39,682 nucleotides of DNA from OPU3-GD-OMZ sp964515235 (GTDB lineage Bacteria; Pseudomonadota; Gammaproteobacteria; Methylococcales; Methylomonadaceae). Below, piece by piece: positions 24,984 through 34,120 of the stretch. The stretch lies in NCBI GenBank assembly GCA_964515235.1, contig CAZEVO010000019.1, positions 1-39,682 on the forward strand, given 5' to 3'. Every line of letters starts with the position of its first letter. The stretch's first letter is position 1. The notes below the pieces were generated by a model, which worked only from the letters and a program-made list of their open reading frames with translations, ran no database searches and had not been told where the DNA came from. Both the position numbers and the translations under genes were made by a program.

Positions 24984-25349
24984 CTACTGTGCTGTATTTT
25001 TCCCATTAGTCACAGATAAAAGAGAATTAACCTGCTTAACCCCTTTAACAGTTCGAGTCAGCTCAATGATATGATTAAGTTTTTTTTGGTTTGAAACACG
25101 GCCTGTCAGAGTGACAACGCCAAGAGAGGTATCTACTGCAATTTTAAATGAATCAATTTCACGATCACCTAAAAACAAAGCTTTAATTTTCGTGGTTATC
25201 GTAGCATCATCGACGATACTTGCTACTGGACGACCATCCTCTCCTACCAGATAGCCACCGACAGCACCTGCACCAACCAGAGCTACAGTACAACCGGTCA
25301 ACAAATTCACAATCAAAAAAACAAGAGGAAATGTTAAAAGATAATTCAT
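24984..25349 (-). CDS. BON-domain lipoprotein
   Basis: This 121-residue protein starts with a signal and lipobox (about residues 10-20: FLIVNLLTGC), so Cys20 is the probable lipidated residue. A glycine/alanine-rich segment (VGAGAVGGYLVGED) follows, then a BON domain at about 46-115 (DDATITTKIKALFLGDREIDSFKI, LGVVTLTGRVSN). BON domains bind phospholipid and occur in OsmY, DolP and envelope-stress proteins. A single BON domain here (DolP has two) makes it an OsmY/DolP-like small lipoprotein at the outer membrane, function not known. It lies upstream of glcE on the same strand but is separated by 312 bases. Confidence 0.85.
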   Translation of the reverse strand: MNYLLTFPLVFLIVNLLTGCTVALVGAGAVGGYLVGEDGRPVASIVDDATITTKIKALFLGDREIDSFKIAVDTSLGVVTLTGRVSNQKKLNHIIELTRTVKGVKQVNSLLSVTNGKNTAQ

Positions 25350-25824
25350 CGGTTACCTCTACTTTTTAAGTTCTGACAAAAACCAATAAAGAAACTTGTC
25401 GAATCAAATGAAAAATGAGTGATTTCAAACTATTTTTACAAACCACGATGCAATCATTTCAACCCCATGATGGTCTCGAAAAATCATCATCACATTGATT
25501 AACAAGCATAGAAAGTCCCGCACGAAAAGCAAATATATTAATGCCAACGGCTGAAATAATCCTTTTAATTGCTCCTAGACCGGAACCCTTATTAATTTAA
25601 TTGATAGAAGCCGGTGCGATTGCAATCATTTCACAAACACATTGCAAATCACTCATTGCTTTTAGGTGATTGTATAAAGCAATTTCAAAGTCATTTTGGT
25701 AAGTGTTAAACAACAAGACAAAACGATGCAGTGGGCCTTTTTTTAGCTAGAAAGACCTCACCTGACATACATTGCGTTGCTTTAGTCTCAGAGGTAACGG
25801 CGATAGATTTTTAATAAAAAATCA
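25350..25824. other. non-coding region between BON lipoprotein and methyltransferase
   Basis: These 475 bases hold only short, unconvincing frames. A 13-base direct repeat TGCAATCATTTCA occurs at 25449-25461 and 25621-25633, 172 bases apart. An imperfect AT-rich hairpin near 25806-25823 (GATTTTT and AAAAATC arms) sits just after the methyltransferase stop codon. No clear terminator or RNA gene is seen. The repeats might be regulator sites for the BON gene but this is unsupported. Confidence 0.35.
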
Positions 25825-26751
25825 TTATTTTTCGGCAGTAAAAATACAATATTCGACCAATCCTTCCCGAAACATAATATTTTGTGCAAAACCGACTTCA
25901 AAATTGGCCGTTTGCGCTTTTGAGCTTAAGCCAAACCATTCTCTAAACGTTTGTACTGGCCGTAGCCACTTAGCAATTTTGTACATATAGTCCGACGAAG
26001 GCATTGTCGCCGCTGTGACCTCATGCACCGCAATAGATTTAAATTGCTCTTGCTCCAACTTTTCATTAAAGTCGCATCGCGTTGCCAGATTAGGTACTGC
26101 CCAGCCGTTAAAGAAAGCCATGTTTGCATCCCACTCTCGTTGGTCAAACTCTTCACGCGCGAAAAAACCATCACAAACCACGACTTTCCCGCCTTTGCGT
26201 AATAACCGATAAGCTTCTCTTAAAAAATCTGCCTTATCGACCGCGTAACAAACACTTTCTAAACCCCAAATAATATCAAAAGACTCGTCTTCAAAAGGAG
26301 TATGGCAAAAATCTGAAACCTCAAAGTTCACCTTATCAGCGACACCATGACGTTCTGCGTGTTTTTTGGCATACCGAGTTTGTTTTGCACTTACGGTAAT
26401 GCCGGTCACTCGATTTTGGTGTGTTTCAGCCATCCAGATAGAACTTCCGCCGATACCACACCCCGCATCCAAGACATGATCTGAAGACTTGATACCTGCT
26501 AAATCATAAAGCAATTGATTTTTATTTAATAAAGCTTGGTGATGATTATATTTTTCATTACTGGTCCAATGTCCATAATGCAAAGCCAAATTACGACGAT
26601 TACACCACACCCGTAAATAATCCCAATAACAATCATCGTAATGTTTTGCAGTATCTTCGAGTAAATCTTCAGGCGAAAGGTCGACATTGGGAAACAAACT
26701 CTCGTCCCGATAATCTTGATTAGGTTTAAGGCTATACATCTTTTTAGTCAT
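25825..26751 (-). CDS. SAM-dependent methyltransferase, Erg6/tocopherol-methyltransferase type
   Basis: This 308-residue protein has a SAM-binding fold with motif I VLDAGCGIGGSSIWMA (about 93-108), GITVSAKQTRYAKKHA, the motif II-like FDIIWGLESVCYAVDK and motif III LRKGGKVVVCDGFFA. The pattern GxxVSxxQ and LESVxY is characteristic of sterol 24-C-methyltransferases, gamma-tocopherol methyltransferases and related small-molecule C/O/N-methyltransferases. The N-terminal extension of about 90 residues and the acidic/aromatic stretch YDDCYWDYLRVWCN are typical of this group. The C-terminal half (about 225-300) would shape the substrate pocket. The substrate cannot be read from sequence. It is divergent from the Hpt protein gene. 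Confidence 0.78.
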   Translation of the reverse strand: MTKKMYSLKPNQDYRDESLFPNVDLSPEDLLEDTAKHYDDCYWDYLRVWCNRRNLALHYGHWTSNEKYNHHQALLNKNQLLYDLAGIKSSDHVLDAGCGIGGSSIWMAETHQNRVTGITVSAKQTRYAKKHAERHGVADKVNFEVSDFCHTPFEDESFDIIWGLESVCYAVDKADFLREAYRLLRKGGKVVVCDGFFAREEFDQREWDANMAFFNGWAVPNLATRCDFNEKLEQEQFKSIAVHEVTAATMPSSDYMYKIAKWLRPVQTFREWFGLSSKAQTANFEVGFAQNIMFREGLVEYCIFTAEK

Positions 26752-27067
26752 ATCTATTTGTTATCATTTACTGTGTACAAAGGCATAGAACAATCAATAT
26801 CCTCAGCCAAATGGTTGAAAATAATACGGACTGATCACGCTATTGTAAACCAGATCACCCATATTTCAGTGGACTGAAGCAATAAAACAACTCCCTCTAG
26901 AGGTTATGATCTATTGATAATAATCCGAACAACTACCAACATCACGACTCAAAACACAAAAAAACAGTAAGATTCTGATGCGTTTTACGCTGAATGCTGG
27001 TGAAATACTTTATTTCTTAAAATTTGCTACATTAATAACTTTATATCCAAGTTGAGAGATTTTTACG
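26752..27067. other. divergent intergenic region
   Basis: These 316 bases separate the methyltransferase (minus) from the Hpt protein (plus) and should hold both promoters. I find no coding frame, no RNA gene and no clear -35/-10 pair. A GAGAG ribosome-binding site lies just before the plus-strand ATG. Confidence 0.4.
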
Positions 27068-27799
27068 ATGCGAGCATCTGTAACAATACTAATTAACAGT
27101 TCAAATCCTTTTACTTCACAGCAATTGAAACATCTTCTCAGTCCATATAATCCAAAAACTGTTTATTCCCAGGCTCTCCCAAACGGTTTAAACGAACTGC
27201 AAAAAAATAACTTTGATGTCGCCTTTATTGATTTAGAAGACCCCTACTTTAATACAACACACTTACTTAACCAACTTGGTAAAAATACGCGCTGTCATCT
27301 TATTGCAGTTCATTCGGGCACTAAGGGTTTGTCTGAAACTGTTCTCCCACATACCTTCAATGACCACTTAACAAAACCATTTTTAGAGAAAACAATTACA
27401 ACCATCATGACCCCAATTATTGAAGAGTCAGTACATCATTCCAACAACACTTTAACCGCCGACTTTCTATCCTCACTACTAAAAAAAACACAAAACAATA
27501 AAAAGCTCGCACAAACCATGCTTAAATGCTGTTTTGATGATTTTCCAAAACAACTGTCTGAACTAAAAGCCCACCTCGCCCAACATAATATTGAGCAACT
27601 ACAAAACTGTGCTCATAAACTCAATGGTTCGGCTGCCTTTTGTGGCTTCACCTCAATTCAGCAAGCTGCTCAAAAACTAGAAAAACTTGCCCAAACCCAT
27701 GCAACCAAGGAACTCGCTAGCGCTTTTGAAACGCTAGAAAAAAGCGTGCAATCATTAATCAATCACCAAGAACAACTTTTAGATCAACTAAAAGAGTAA
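27068..27799 (+). CDS. degenerate receiver domain fused to Hpt phosphotransfer domain
   Basis: This 243-residue protein has two parts. Residues about 1-110 resemble a response-regulator receiver: strand VTILIN, an Asp at position 55 (FIDLEDPY, the normal phosphorylation site), and LTKPF with the conserved lysine (K103). The acidic pair that should follow the first strand (usually DD) is replaced by N-S-S at about 10-12, so Mg2+ binding and phosphorylation are doubtful. Residues about 130-240 form an Hpt helical bundle with CAHKLNGSAAFCG, where H183 is the predicted phospho-acceptor. It would take part in a multistep phosphorelay with a hybrid kinase encoded elsewhere. No kinase or partner is adjacent. 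Confidence 0.78.
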   Translation: MRASVTILINSSNPFTSQQLKHLLSPYNPKTVYSQALPNGLNELQKNNFDVAFIDLEDPYFNTTHLLNQLGKNTRCHLIAVHSGTKGLSETVLPHTFNDHLTKPFLEKTITTIMTPIIEESVHHSNNTLTADFLSSLLKKTQNNKKLAQTMLKCCFDDFPKQLSELKAHLAQHNIEQLQNCAHKLNGSAAFCGFTSIQQAAQKLEKLAQTHATKELASAFETLEKSVQSLINHQEQLLDQLKE

Positions 27800-27824
27800 A
27801 TCACTGCACTCAGCAGCTGCTCGT

Positions 27825-28847
27825 TTATAAATAATCTTGCGCCAGAAGCTCAGCGATCTGTACACTATTTAAGGCCGCACCTTTACGAACATTATCACTT
27901 ACCACCCATAAATTAAGGCCCTTAGGGTGTGAAATATCTGACCGAATGCGTCCGACAAAAACAGCATCATCGCCTGAAGATTCAGTCACCGCAGTTGGGT
28001 ACCCCCCCTCTTCACGCACATCAACAACGGTAACACCCGGCGCCTGTTCAAGTAACACCCGGGCTTCGCTGACACTAATAGGCTCTCGCGTTTCCAAATG
28101 TACTGCCTCAGAATGACCGAAGAAGACAGGAACCCGTACGGCCGTTGCATTTACTTTAATATCGTCATCAGCCATTATTTTTTGGGTTTCCCAAACCATT
28201 TTCATTTCTTCTTTGGTATAACCATTTTCCATAAAGACATCAATCTGTGGCAAAACATTAAAAGCAATCTGTTTAGGGTAAACCGAGGGGGTCACCGGCT
28301 TACCATTTAATAATTTAGCCGTCTGAGAAACCACTTCTTCAACGCCAACTTTACCTGACCCTGACACGGCCTGATAAGTACAGACATTAATTCTGTCAAT
28401 ACCGACGGCATCATAAATAGGCTTTAATGCAACAACCATCTGAATTGTTGAACAATTAGGATTTGCAATAATACCTTGATTAGAAAATGCCGCAATACTG
28501 GCTGGATTCACTTCCGGAACCACTAAAGGAATATCATCCTCGTATCTAAATTGCGAGGTATTATCAATCACCACACAGCCCGCAGCGGCTGCTTTTGGCG
28601 CATATTCTGCTGAAACAGAAGCCCCTGCAGAGAACAGTCCTATCTCTGCCTTGCTAAAATCAAATTCAGCTAAATCACCAATTCTGACTGATTCACCGTT
28701 AAAACTAATACGCTTTCCGACAGAGCGGCTACTGGCTAAGGGATAGATGTCACCTATTGGAAAATCACGTTGTTCCAAAATCGACAGCATTGCCTCACCC
28801 ACCGCACCGGTTGCACCTACGATTGCTACATTAAACTTTTTGGCCAT
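27825..28847 (-). CDS. asd: aspartate-semialdehyde dehydrogenase
   Basis: This 340-residue enzyme makes aspartate semialdehyde for lysine, diaminopimelate, threonine and methionine. The N-terminal NADP fold has VAIVGATGAVGEAMLSIL and SSRSVGKRISF. The active-site cysteine is in IIANPNCSTIQMVVAL, followed by YQAVSGSGKVGVEEV. The C-terminal region has FFGHSEAVHLET with the substrate-binding histidine. Length and motifs match the bacterial type rather than the fungal-like class. It is downstream of adk on the same strand (56-base gap) and convergent with the Hpt protein gene. Confidence 0.97.
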   Translation of the reverse strand: MAKKFNVAIVGATGAVGEAMLSILEQRDFPIGDIYPLASSRSVGKRISFNGESVRIGDLAEFDFSKAEIGLFSAGASVSAEYAPKAAAAGCVVIDNTSQFRYEDDIPLVVPEVNPASIAAFSNQGIIANPNCSTIQMVVALKPIYDAVGIDRINVCTYQAVSGSGKVGVEEVVSQTAKLLNGKPVTPSVYPKQIAFNVLPQIDVFMENGYTKEEMKMVWETQKIMADDDIKVNATAVRVPVFFGHSEAVHLETREPISVSEARVLLEQAPGVTVVDVREEGGYPTAVTESSGDDAVFVGRIRSDISHPKGLNLWVVSDNVRKGAALNSVQIAELLAQDYL

Positions 28848-28903
28848 TCCAATCCTCTTACAATTTCACAAACATTACTAAGCACTCACGCCTTTAGGAT
28901 GAC

Positions 28904-29551
28904 TTAGCTTTCCAAACGAGAAAATACAACTGCCGTAATATCGCTTACCTCTCCCGTACCAATGACGGAACTAAATTTCACGGTGCCAGAACGACTCGCT
29001 TCCTGATAAAAATCCACCAACGGCTTCGTTTGCTGATGATAAACATCTAAACGTTTACGAACCGTTTCTTCCTGATCATCTTCTCGTTGAACCAAAGGAT
29101 CACCGGTAACATCATCCAGCCCTGGCCGTGCTGGTGGATTAAATTCAAGATGATAACTACGTCCAGATTCCAGATGCACCCGTCGACCACTCATTCTGTT
29201 AATGATGTCATCATCTTCTACTGCAATTTCAATAACATGGTCTATAGCTATCCCCATTGCATTTAAGCCTTCTGCTTGTGCAATAGTGCGTGGAAAACCA
29301 TCTAATAAGAAACCATTATCACAATCCGCCTCAACAATCCGCTCTGAAATCAAACCTAAAATAATTTCATCTGAGACTAAACCACCCGCATCCATCACCT
29401 TTTTTGCCTCAACCCCTAAAGGCGTTCCGGCTCTCACCGCCGCACGCAACATATCGCCCGTAGATATTTGAGGAATCTCGTACTTCTTTGTAATAAACTG
29501 CGCCTGTGTTCCCTTCCCAGAACCAGGACTTCCCAATAAAATAATTCGCAT
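28904..29551 (-). CDS. adk: adenylate kinase
   Basis: This 215-residue enzyme interconverts AMP + ATP and 2 ADP. The P-loop is GSPGSGKGTQ (about 7-16), the AMP-binding region has QISTGDMLRAAVRAGT, the FLLDGFPRTIAQA signature is present (about 80-92), and the LID region follows (MSGRRVHLESGRSYHLEFNPPA). No zinc cysteines are present in the LID, as in most Gram-negatives. It starts with ATG and likely forms a unit with asd downstream. Confidence 0.98.
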   Translation of the reverse strand: MRIILLGSPGSGKGTQAQFITKKYEIPQISTGDMLRAAVRAGTPLGVEAKKVMDAGGLVSDEIILGLISERIVEADCDNGFLLDGFPRTIAQAEGLNAMGIAIDHVIEIAVEDDDIINRMSGRRVHLESGRSYHLEFNPPARPGLDDVTGDPLVQREDDQEETVRKRLDVYHQQTKPLVDFYQEASRSGTVKFSSVIGTGEVSDITAVVFSRLES

Positions 29552-29691
29552 AACAACCCCGATTTACAATACAACAACATCTTCAGGCCTTGACCACCCA
29601 ACAGACCAGAAAGAACCAAACTGCTTATTTTAATATAAATACAGCCTTCTTTTATCGCTTATTAACATGGCAATGCTGTTTTTTAGACTAA

Positions 29692-32202
29692 CTACTCTAA
29701 AATTGTCCCCGATAGTCGTGTACTGATACCAGAACTTTCATGAAATTTTGCCAATTGCACCTCGGCTGCTTTAATACGTCCTTGTGCTTTTAACCATTGC
29801 GCTTTATGAAAATAAAGACCGGCAGCCGCCAACTCTTTATCGATCTTTGACAATGCTGCTACAAAACCATCTTCACCAGAGGTTATACGCCGTTGCAACA
29901 TGTCCATTAAACTGATTAAAGCATCTCCTGCCAGCCATTGCTGCTTCCCTGCCTTGATTTCTCGTTGATTAATTGGCGCTTGAAATTCAATTAACGGTTG
30001 CTCATCACTATTGATCAAACCTAATCCTAACGGATTATCATCGGCTAAAAAACTCCCCATATAATGAGTTAACAATGGCAACCCTGATGCTGTAGGTCGC
30101 TGCAAAGACACCCCTACGGTATTTTTATCAAAGCTACCCGGCGTTAAGTGACCAATTAAACCAATGACTGGGGTTCTGGACGAGAAATCTCCGCGCCAAA
30201 CAGTTACCTGAGGGAAAACTGTCAATAAGGTTCGCGTAATCGTGTTAAAAGACTCTCTGGTTAACTGATAGGCGGGCAACCACTGCATAAAAATACCTCC
30301 TGCTTGCAGGTGAGCACGCACCGAATGATAGTGCTCAACCGAATAGAGACCGCCAACACCAGCTCTCCACGGGACAAATAAATCACTAATAATGACATCA
30401 AAAGTAGTTGCCGTCCCCCGTAAATAATTGCGCCCATCTTCAGCAATTACAAGCGCTCTGGGGTCATAAAAAAGACCATTGTTATAATCAGCGAAATAAT
30501 CATCTGCAGATTGAATGACTTCAGGAATTACTTCCGTTACTGTTAATGATTGAATAGGGTGGTAGAGTGCGGCTCCCGCCGTAATGCCCGTTCCTAAACC
30601 TAAAACATTAACGACTTTAGGATCAGGATGAATTAATAAAGGCAATTCCCCTTGAAATGCTTCCAAAATTCTTGAACCACTCCCTCCTAATGTATAGTGA
30701 TTATTAATCTTTATTTTAACGTCATCGCCACGACGAATAACTGCAACCGTCGCTGCACTCCCTTCGGCTACCATCAACAAGCTTTCTCCGTCATTGACTG
30801 AATCAATCTTAACTGCAGGTAACTGCCCCGTATCCAAAAACGAGACTAACAAGAATAAGCATGCTGCCGGCAAAACTGACATTTTTGACAATGAATGTTG
30901 ACAATGGGATAACCAAAACCAAGCAGCTAAACAACACAAAACGGCCAAACAACGAATTCCGGACCACAGTCCTAAATAATCAAAAACAAAAAAACCCGTT
31001 ACTAAAGAGCCCGCAATACCTCCTGCGGTATTGAATGCAACCAAGACACCAACAACGCTTCCAGTAATACCACCGCTCGCTTCACTGAACTTAATCAACT
31101 GTGGCAGTAGGCCACCAAGACATAATAAGACTGGCCCCATCACGATTATGGCTATAGCCATAATCGTTAAAAGATAATCAACCCAACCGGTATGCGACCC
31201 TAAATAATTTAAGTTTTCTGTCAAATGTAAAAAAACAAACGGCGACAAACCAATCAACAAGGCACTTCCTATTAACTGCCAAAAAAAACACGCCTCATTA
31301 AGTAATGAACTTCGCATTAGGCGAGTAGCCAATAAACTCCCCAATGCTATAAACATCAAAAATAACACCAAAATAATCGCAAAGGTATAGACCGAATTTT
31401 GCAAGACCTGTTCAAACATCCGACCCCATAAAACCTCAAGCGACAGCACCGTAAACCCACACAAAAACGATAACTGCTTTAATCTCGTTAAACTCCTGAT
31501 ATCTTGTGTTGTGAAACTATTAGAAGGACTTTTTGGGTCTGGACTCTCTTCAACTGCTGAAATATGGGTTGGCATTCTTTGCCACGATAAACCCAGTGCT
31601 GACAAACCAATGAGCAGGGTTAACACCATAGTCATCCAATAGCTTTGCTCATACCCTAAAGCAACTGGCAAATAAAAGCCTGCCAACAGTGCTCCCACGA
31701 CGGCACCTAAGGTATTTACAAAATAAAGTGATGTAACTTTAACTCCACGCTGTCGTCTGGTCTGAGTCATATAGTGCCCCAAAACTGGTAACGTACCGCC
31801 TATAAAAAAGGCCGGTGGAAATAAGACCATCATTGCCAATAAAAACTTAGTGACTAAAAATACTTTCGGGTTATTACCTAGCGCATTAAATAAATCTGGG
31901 TAAATAGCCGCATAGCCCTCAATTAATAAAAAATAGCCTCCGACCGACAGAACCACAGCCAACTCTAACAACCCATAAAGTCGCAGCGGGTTTTTACAAT
32001 TCGCAGCCCGCACACCCCAGTAAAAACTGCCTACCGCTAACCCTAAAAAAAAGGCTGCTAACGTCGTGGCCATCGCTTGGCTCGAACTACCTAGCAAGAG
32101 GCTTAATTCCTTAAACCAAAAGACCTCATAGATAAGTCCCGTTACTCCGGAAAAAAAGAACAGCAGTATTACGCTGTGCTCTCGAGTCAAAATACTATTC
32201 AA
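29692..32202 (-). CDS. large membrane protein with spermidine-synthase-like domain
   Basis: The 836-residue product starts with a long hydrophobic region of roughly a dozen membrane helices (about 1-445), beginning ILTREHSVILLFFFSGVTGLIYEVFWFKEL, a start typical of fused spermidine-synthase transporter-like proteins. A soluble part at about 470-710 has VLGLGTGITAG, VTEVIPEVI, EDGRNYL and FDVIISDLFVPW, a spermidine-synthase-like Rossmann fold retaining the catalytic-type aspartate (ISD). The usual GGGDG loop is altered. The tail (about 780-836) looks like a single TPR-like helical hairpin. Such proteins are widespread but their substrate is unknown, so I do not assign polyamine synthesis. It overlaps the thioredoxin-like gene by 8 bases. 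Confidence 0.85.
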   Translation of the reverse strand: MNSILTREHSVILLFFFSGVTGLIYEVFWFKELSLLLGSSSQAMATTLAAFFLGLAVGSFYWGVRAANCKNPLRLYGLLELAVVLSVGGYFLLIEGYAAIYPDLFNALGNNPKVFLVTKFLLAMMVLFPPAFFIGGTLPVLGHYMTQTRRQRGVKVTSLYFVNTLGAVVGALLAGFYLPVALGYEQSYWMTMVLTLLIGLSALGLSWQRMPTHISAVEESPDPKSPSNSFTTQDIRSLTRLKQLSFLCGFTVLSLEVLWGRMFEQVLQNSVYTFAIILVLFLMFIALGSLLATRLMRSSLLNEACFFWQLIGSALLIGLSPFVFLHLTENLNYLGSHTGWVDYLLTIMAIAIIVMGPVLLCLGGLLPQLIKFSEASGGITGSVVGVLVAFNTAGGIAGSLVTGFFVFDYLGLWSGIRCLAVLCCLAAWFWLSHCQHSLSKMSVLPAACLFLLVSFLDTGQLPAVKIDSVNDGESLLMVAEGSAATVAVIRRGDDVKIKINNHYTLGGSGSRILEAFQGELPLLIHPDPKVVNVLGLGTGITAGAALYHPIQSLTVTEVIPEVIQSADDYFADYNNGLFYDPRALVIAEDGRNYLRGTATTFDVIISDLFVPWRAGVGGLYSVEHYHSVRAHLQAGGIFMQWLPAYQLTRESFNTITRTLLTVFPQVTVWRGDFSSRTPVIGLIGHLTPGSFDKNTVGVSLQRPTASGLPLLTHYMGSFLADDNPLGLGLINSDEQPLIEFQAPINQREIKAGKQQWLAGDALISLMDMLQRRITSGEDGFVAALSKIDKELAAAGLYFHKAQWLKAQGRIKAAEVQLAKFHESSGISTRLSGTILE

Positions 32203-32677
32203 AACGAGCTAACCACAAACGTAACTGCAAACCCAACGCACTGGTATAACCCACCGCCGTAAATTTAATTTTCCCAGAAGGGCCTATCACAAAAATAGTT
32301 GGCACCCCGCGTATACCAAAAGCGTCGCCTATCGTACCGTCTGCATCATTAACGACAGGCCAGTCAAGTTCTGACTTTTTCAGGTATTCTTGAATATCTT
32401 CATTGGACCCCGATTTCACTGCGACCGTTATACTTGGTGTTTGTACTAGCACATCACTCATCGTGCCTTGAATAGATTGACAAATGCCACACCAACTGGC
32501 CCAAAAATAAATAACTCCCGGGCCATCAATAGATCCTTCCCAAGGCACCTGAGAATTAATAACCACCCCATGAATTTTCGGCGGCACACCCTCAACAAGA
32601 TCCTTATTTACGACCTGTTGGCCCAATAGAACAACAAGTACTAAAAAACCATAAAATAAACTCTTTGGTACCGACAT
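32195..32677 (-). CDS. membrane-anchored thioredoxin-like protein
   Basis: This 160-residue protein has an uncleaved signal-type helix at the N-terminus (about 6-19) and a thioredoxin fold facing the periplasm. The redox motif is WCGIC (C63, C66) in FWASWCGICQSI and the cis-proline loop is GVPTIFVI. It resembles ScsD/TlpA-type protein disulfide oxidoreductases rather than cytoplasmic thioredoxin (WCGPC). It lies between a YgjP-like metalloprotease gene (adjacent, no gap) and the membrane spermidine-synthase-like gene (8-base overlap), so all three are probably co-transcribed. The partner protein is unknown. Confidence 0.85.
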   Translation of the reverse strand: MSVPKSLFYGFLVLVVLLGQQVVNKDLVEGVPPKIHGVVINSQVPWEGSIDGPGVIYFWASWCGICQSIQGTMSDVLVQTPSITVAVKSGSNEDIQEYLKKSELDWPVVNDADGTIGDAFGIRGVPTIFVIGPSGKIKFTAVGYTSALGLQLRLWLARFE

Positions 32678-33412
32678 TTATAACCCCATCATAAGTTGTG
32701 CACCGTGCGCTTTCAGCCAATCACGTTGCTGCTGATAATTCGGCAAATGTTTGGCTACTAAATTCCAAAACTGACGCGAATGATTTCTTTCTCTGATATG
32801 ACATAACTCATGAACCATGACATATTCAAACACCGAAGGTGGCGCTAAAATAAGCAACCAATTTAAATTAATATCGTTATGTATCCCACAACTCCCCCAT
32901 CGTGTTTTCTGTTGCCGTACTCGAATAGAGTTGGGGTATAACTGAAATCGTTTACTATGTTGCTCGCAAAATTGCTCAGCAATAATAAGTGCCTGTTTCT
33001 TCAACCACACCGTCAATGCCTTCTTGATTGCGTCTGACACAGCATCAGGAGGTAATAAGATCGGTAACTCAACAATAAAAGCCTGATCAAAACTAATCTT
33101 AACCCGCTTGCGCCTTGATGATTTGAGGACTAAAGACCAAAGTTCACCGCGATAAGGAATTTTAGCACCCTCTTGATAATCAACAGGCTTTGGTAATTGA
33201 TTCGGCTGCGCTGTTACTTTCGCCAATGTTTTGCATACCCAGTCTTGTTGCTCATGTACAAATTGCCGGATATCAGCTCCTGCGGTACGTTTCGGAACCA
33301 CTACCTCTACTTTTTCAGCTGTCACCACCAATCGTAATCTTTTAGCTCTCTGGCTATAGCGAATCTCATAGACAAAAGGAATTTCATTCATAATTGCATT
33401 ATTAATACCCAC
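32678..33412 (-). CDS. YgjP-like M48-family zinc metallopeptidase (DUF45)
   Basis: This protein of about 240 residues contains the zincin motif HELCH (HExxH) in MVHELCHIRERNHSRQFW, with the third histidine further on. Upstream are QQKTRWGSCG and NLNWLLILAPPSVFEYV, which define the YgjP/DUF45 group. No membrane helix or signal is seen, so it is cytoplasmic. Physiological substrates of this group are not known. The start is uncertain: GTG at 33412 or ATG seven codons later (33391); neither has a good ribosome-binding site. It is the first gene of the three-gene operon ending with the spermidine-synthase-like protein, and is divergent from the DUF1415 gene. Confidence 0.88.
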   Translation of the reverse strand: MGINNAIMNEIPFVYEIRYSQRAKRLRLVVTAEKVEVVVPKRTAGADIRQFVHEQQDWVCKTLAKVTAQPNQLPKPVDYQEGAKIPYRGELWSLVLKSSRRKRVKISFDQAFIVELPILLPPDAVSDAIKKALTVWLKKQALIIAEQFCEQHSKRFQLYPNSIRVRQQKTRWGSCGIHNDINLNWLLILAPPSVFEYVMVHELCHIRERNHSRQFWNLVAKHLPNYQQQRDWLKAHGAQLMMGL

Positions 33413-33541
33413 GGGGAACGTAACAAAGTAACCATCACGGCCTTCAGCCTAAAATAATGGTTATTATAAAAGATCAGATCAATACTTTCTCTACACAAAT
33501 GCGTAAACTAATGACAAATTTAAATTTCAGCCATAACCTTT

Positions 33542-34120
33542 ATGTCTAACACCCTAGTCGTTCCCGACAATACAATCATCGAGCATTGCCAACAATGGAT
33601 TAAAACGCTGGTCATTGAGAAAAACCTTTGCCCTTTTGCAAAGACTGTTTTTATTCAAAAAAAGATTCACTACCAAATAGACCACAACACCGCAATTGCC
33701 GACCGACTTGAAGCCTTAATCAACGAATGTCAACGTCTCGATAACCAAGCATCACTTGAAACGACCTTGTTTATTTGTCCCCAAGGACTCTCCGACTTCG
33801 ATGACTTTCTGGATCTTCTTGCCATTGCAGAACCGTTACTCAAAGCTCAAGGTTACGAAGGTATTTACCAGTTAGCCAGTTTTCACCCGCGGTATATTTT
33901 TGACCATACGGAACCTGATGCGGCGGAAAACTATACCAATCGCTCACCGTATCCGATTTTGCATTTACTCAGAGAAAGCAGTATCGAAAAGGCGCTGTTA
34001 TACTGCAGTGACCCCGGAGCGATTGTTGAACATAACATTACCCTGATGAACCACCTAGGCACTCCCCATTTACAACACTTATTTAACTCCTTTACTCACC
34101 AGACCGACAACTCATTATGA
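33542..34120 (+). CDS. DUF1415 family protein
   Basis: This 192-residue cytoplasmic protein matches DUF1415 by its opening region (CQQWIKTLVIEKNLCPFAKTVF) and the later GIYQLASFHPRYIFDHTEPDAAENYTNRSPYPILHLLRE segment, which contains conserved H, D and N residues. The family has no established function. It ends overlapping slyX by 4 bases (ATGA), so the two are translationally coupled. It is divergent from the YgjP-like gene with about 130 bases between them. Confidence 0.9.
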   Translation: MSNTLVVPDNTIIEHCQQWIKTLVIEKNLCPFAKTVFIQKKIHYQIDHNTAIADRLEALINECQRLDNQASLETTLFICPQGLSDFDDFLDLLAIAEPLLKAQGYEGIYQLASFHPRYIFDHTEPDAAENYTNRSPYPILHLLRESSIEKALLYCSDPGAIVEHNITLMNHLGTPHLQHLFNSFTHQTDNSL

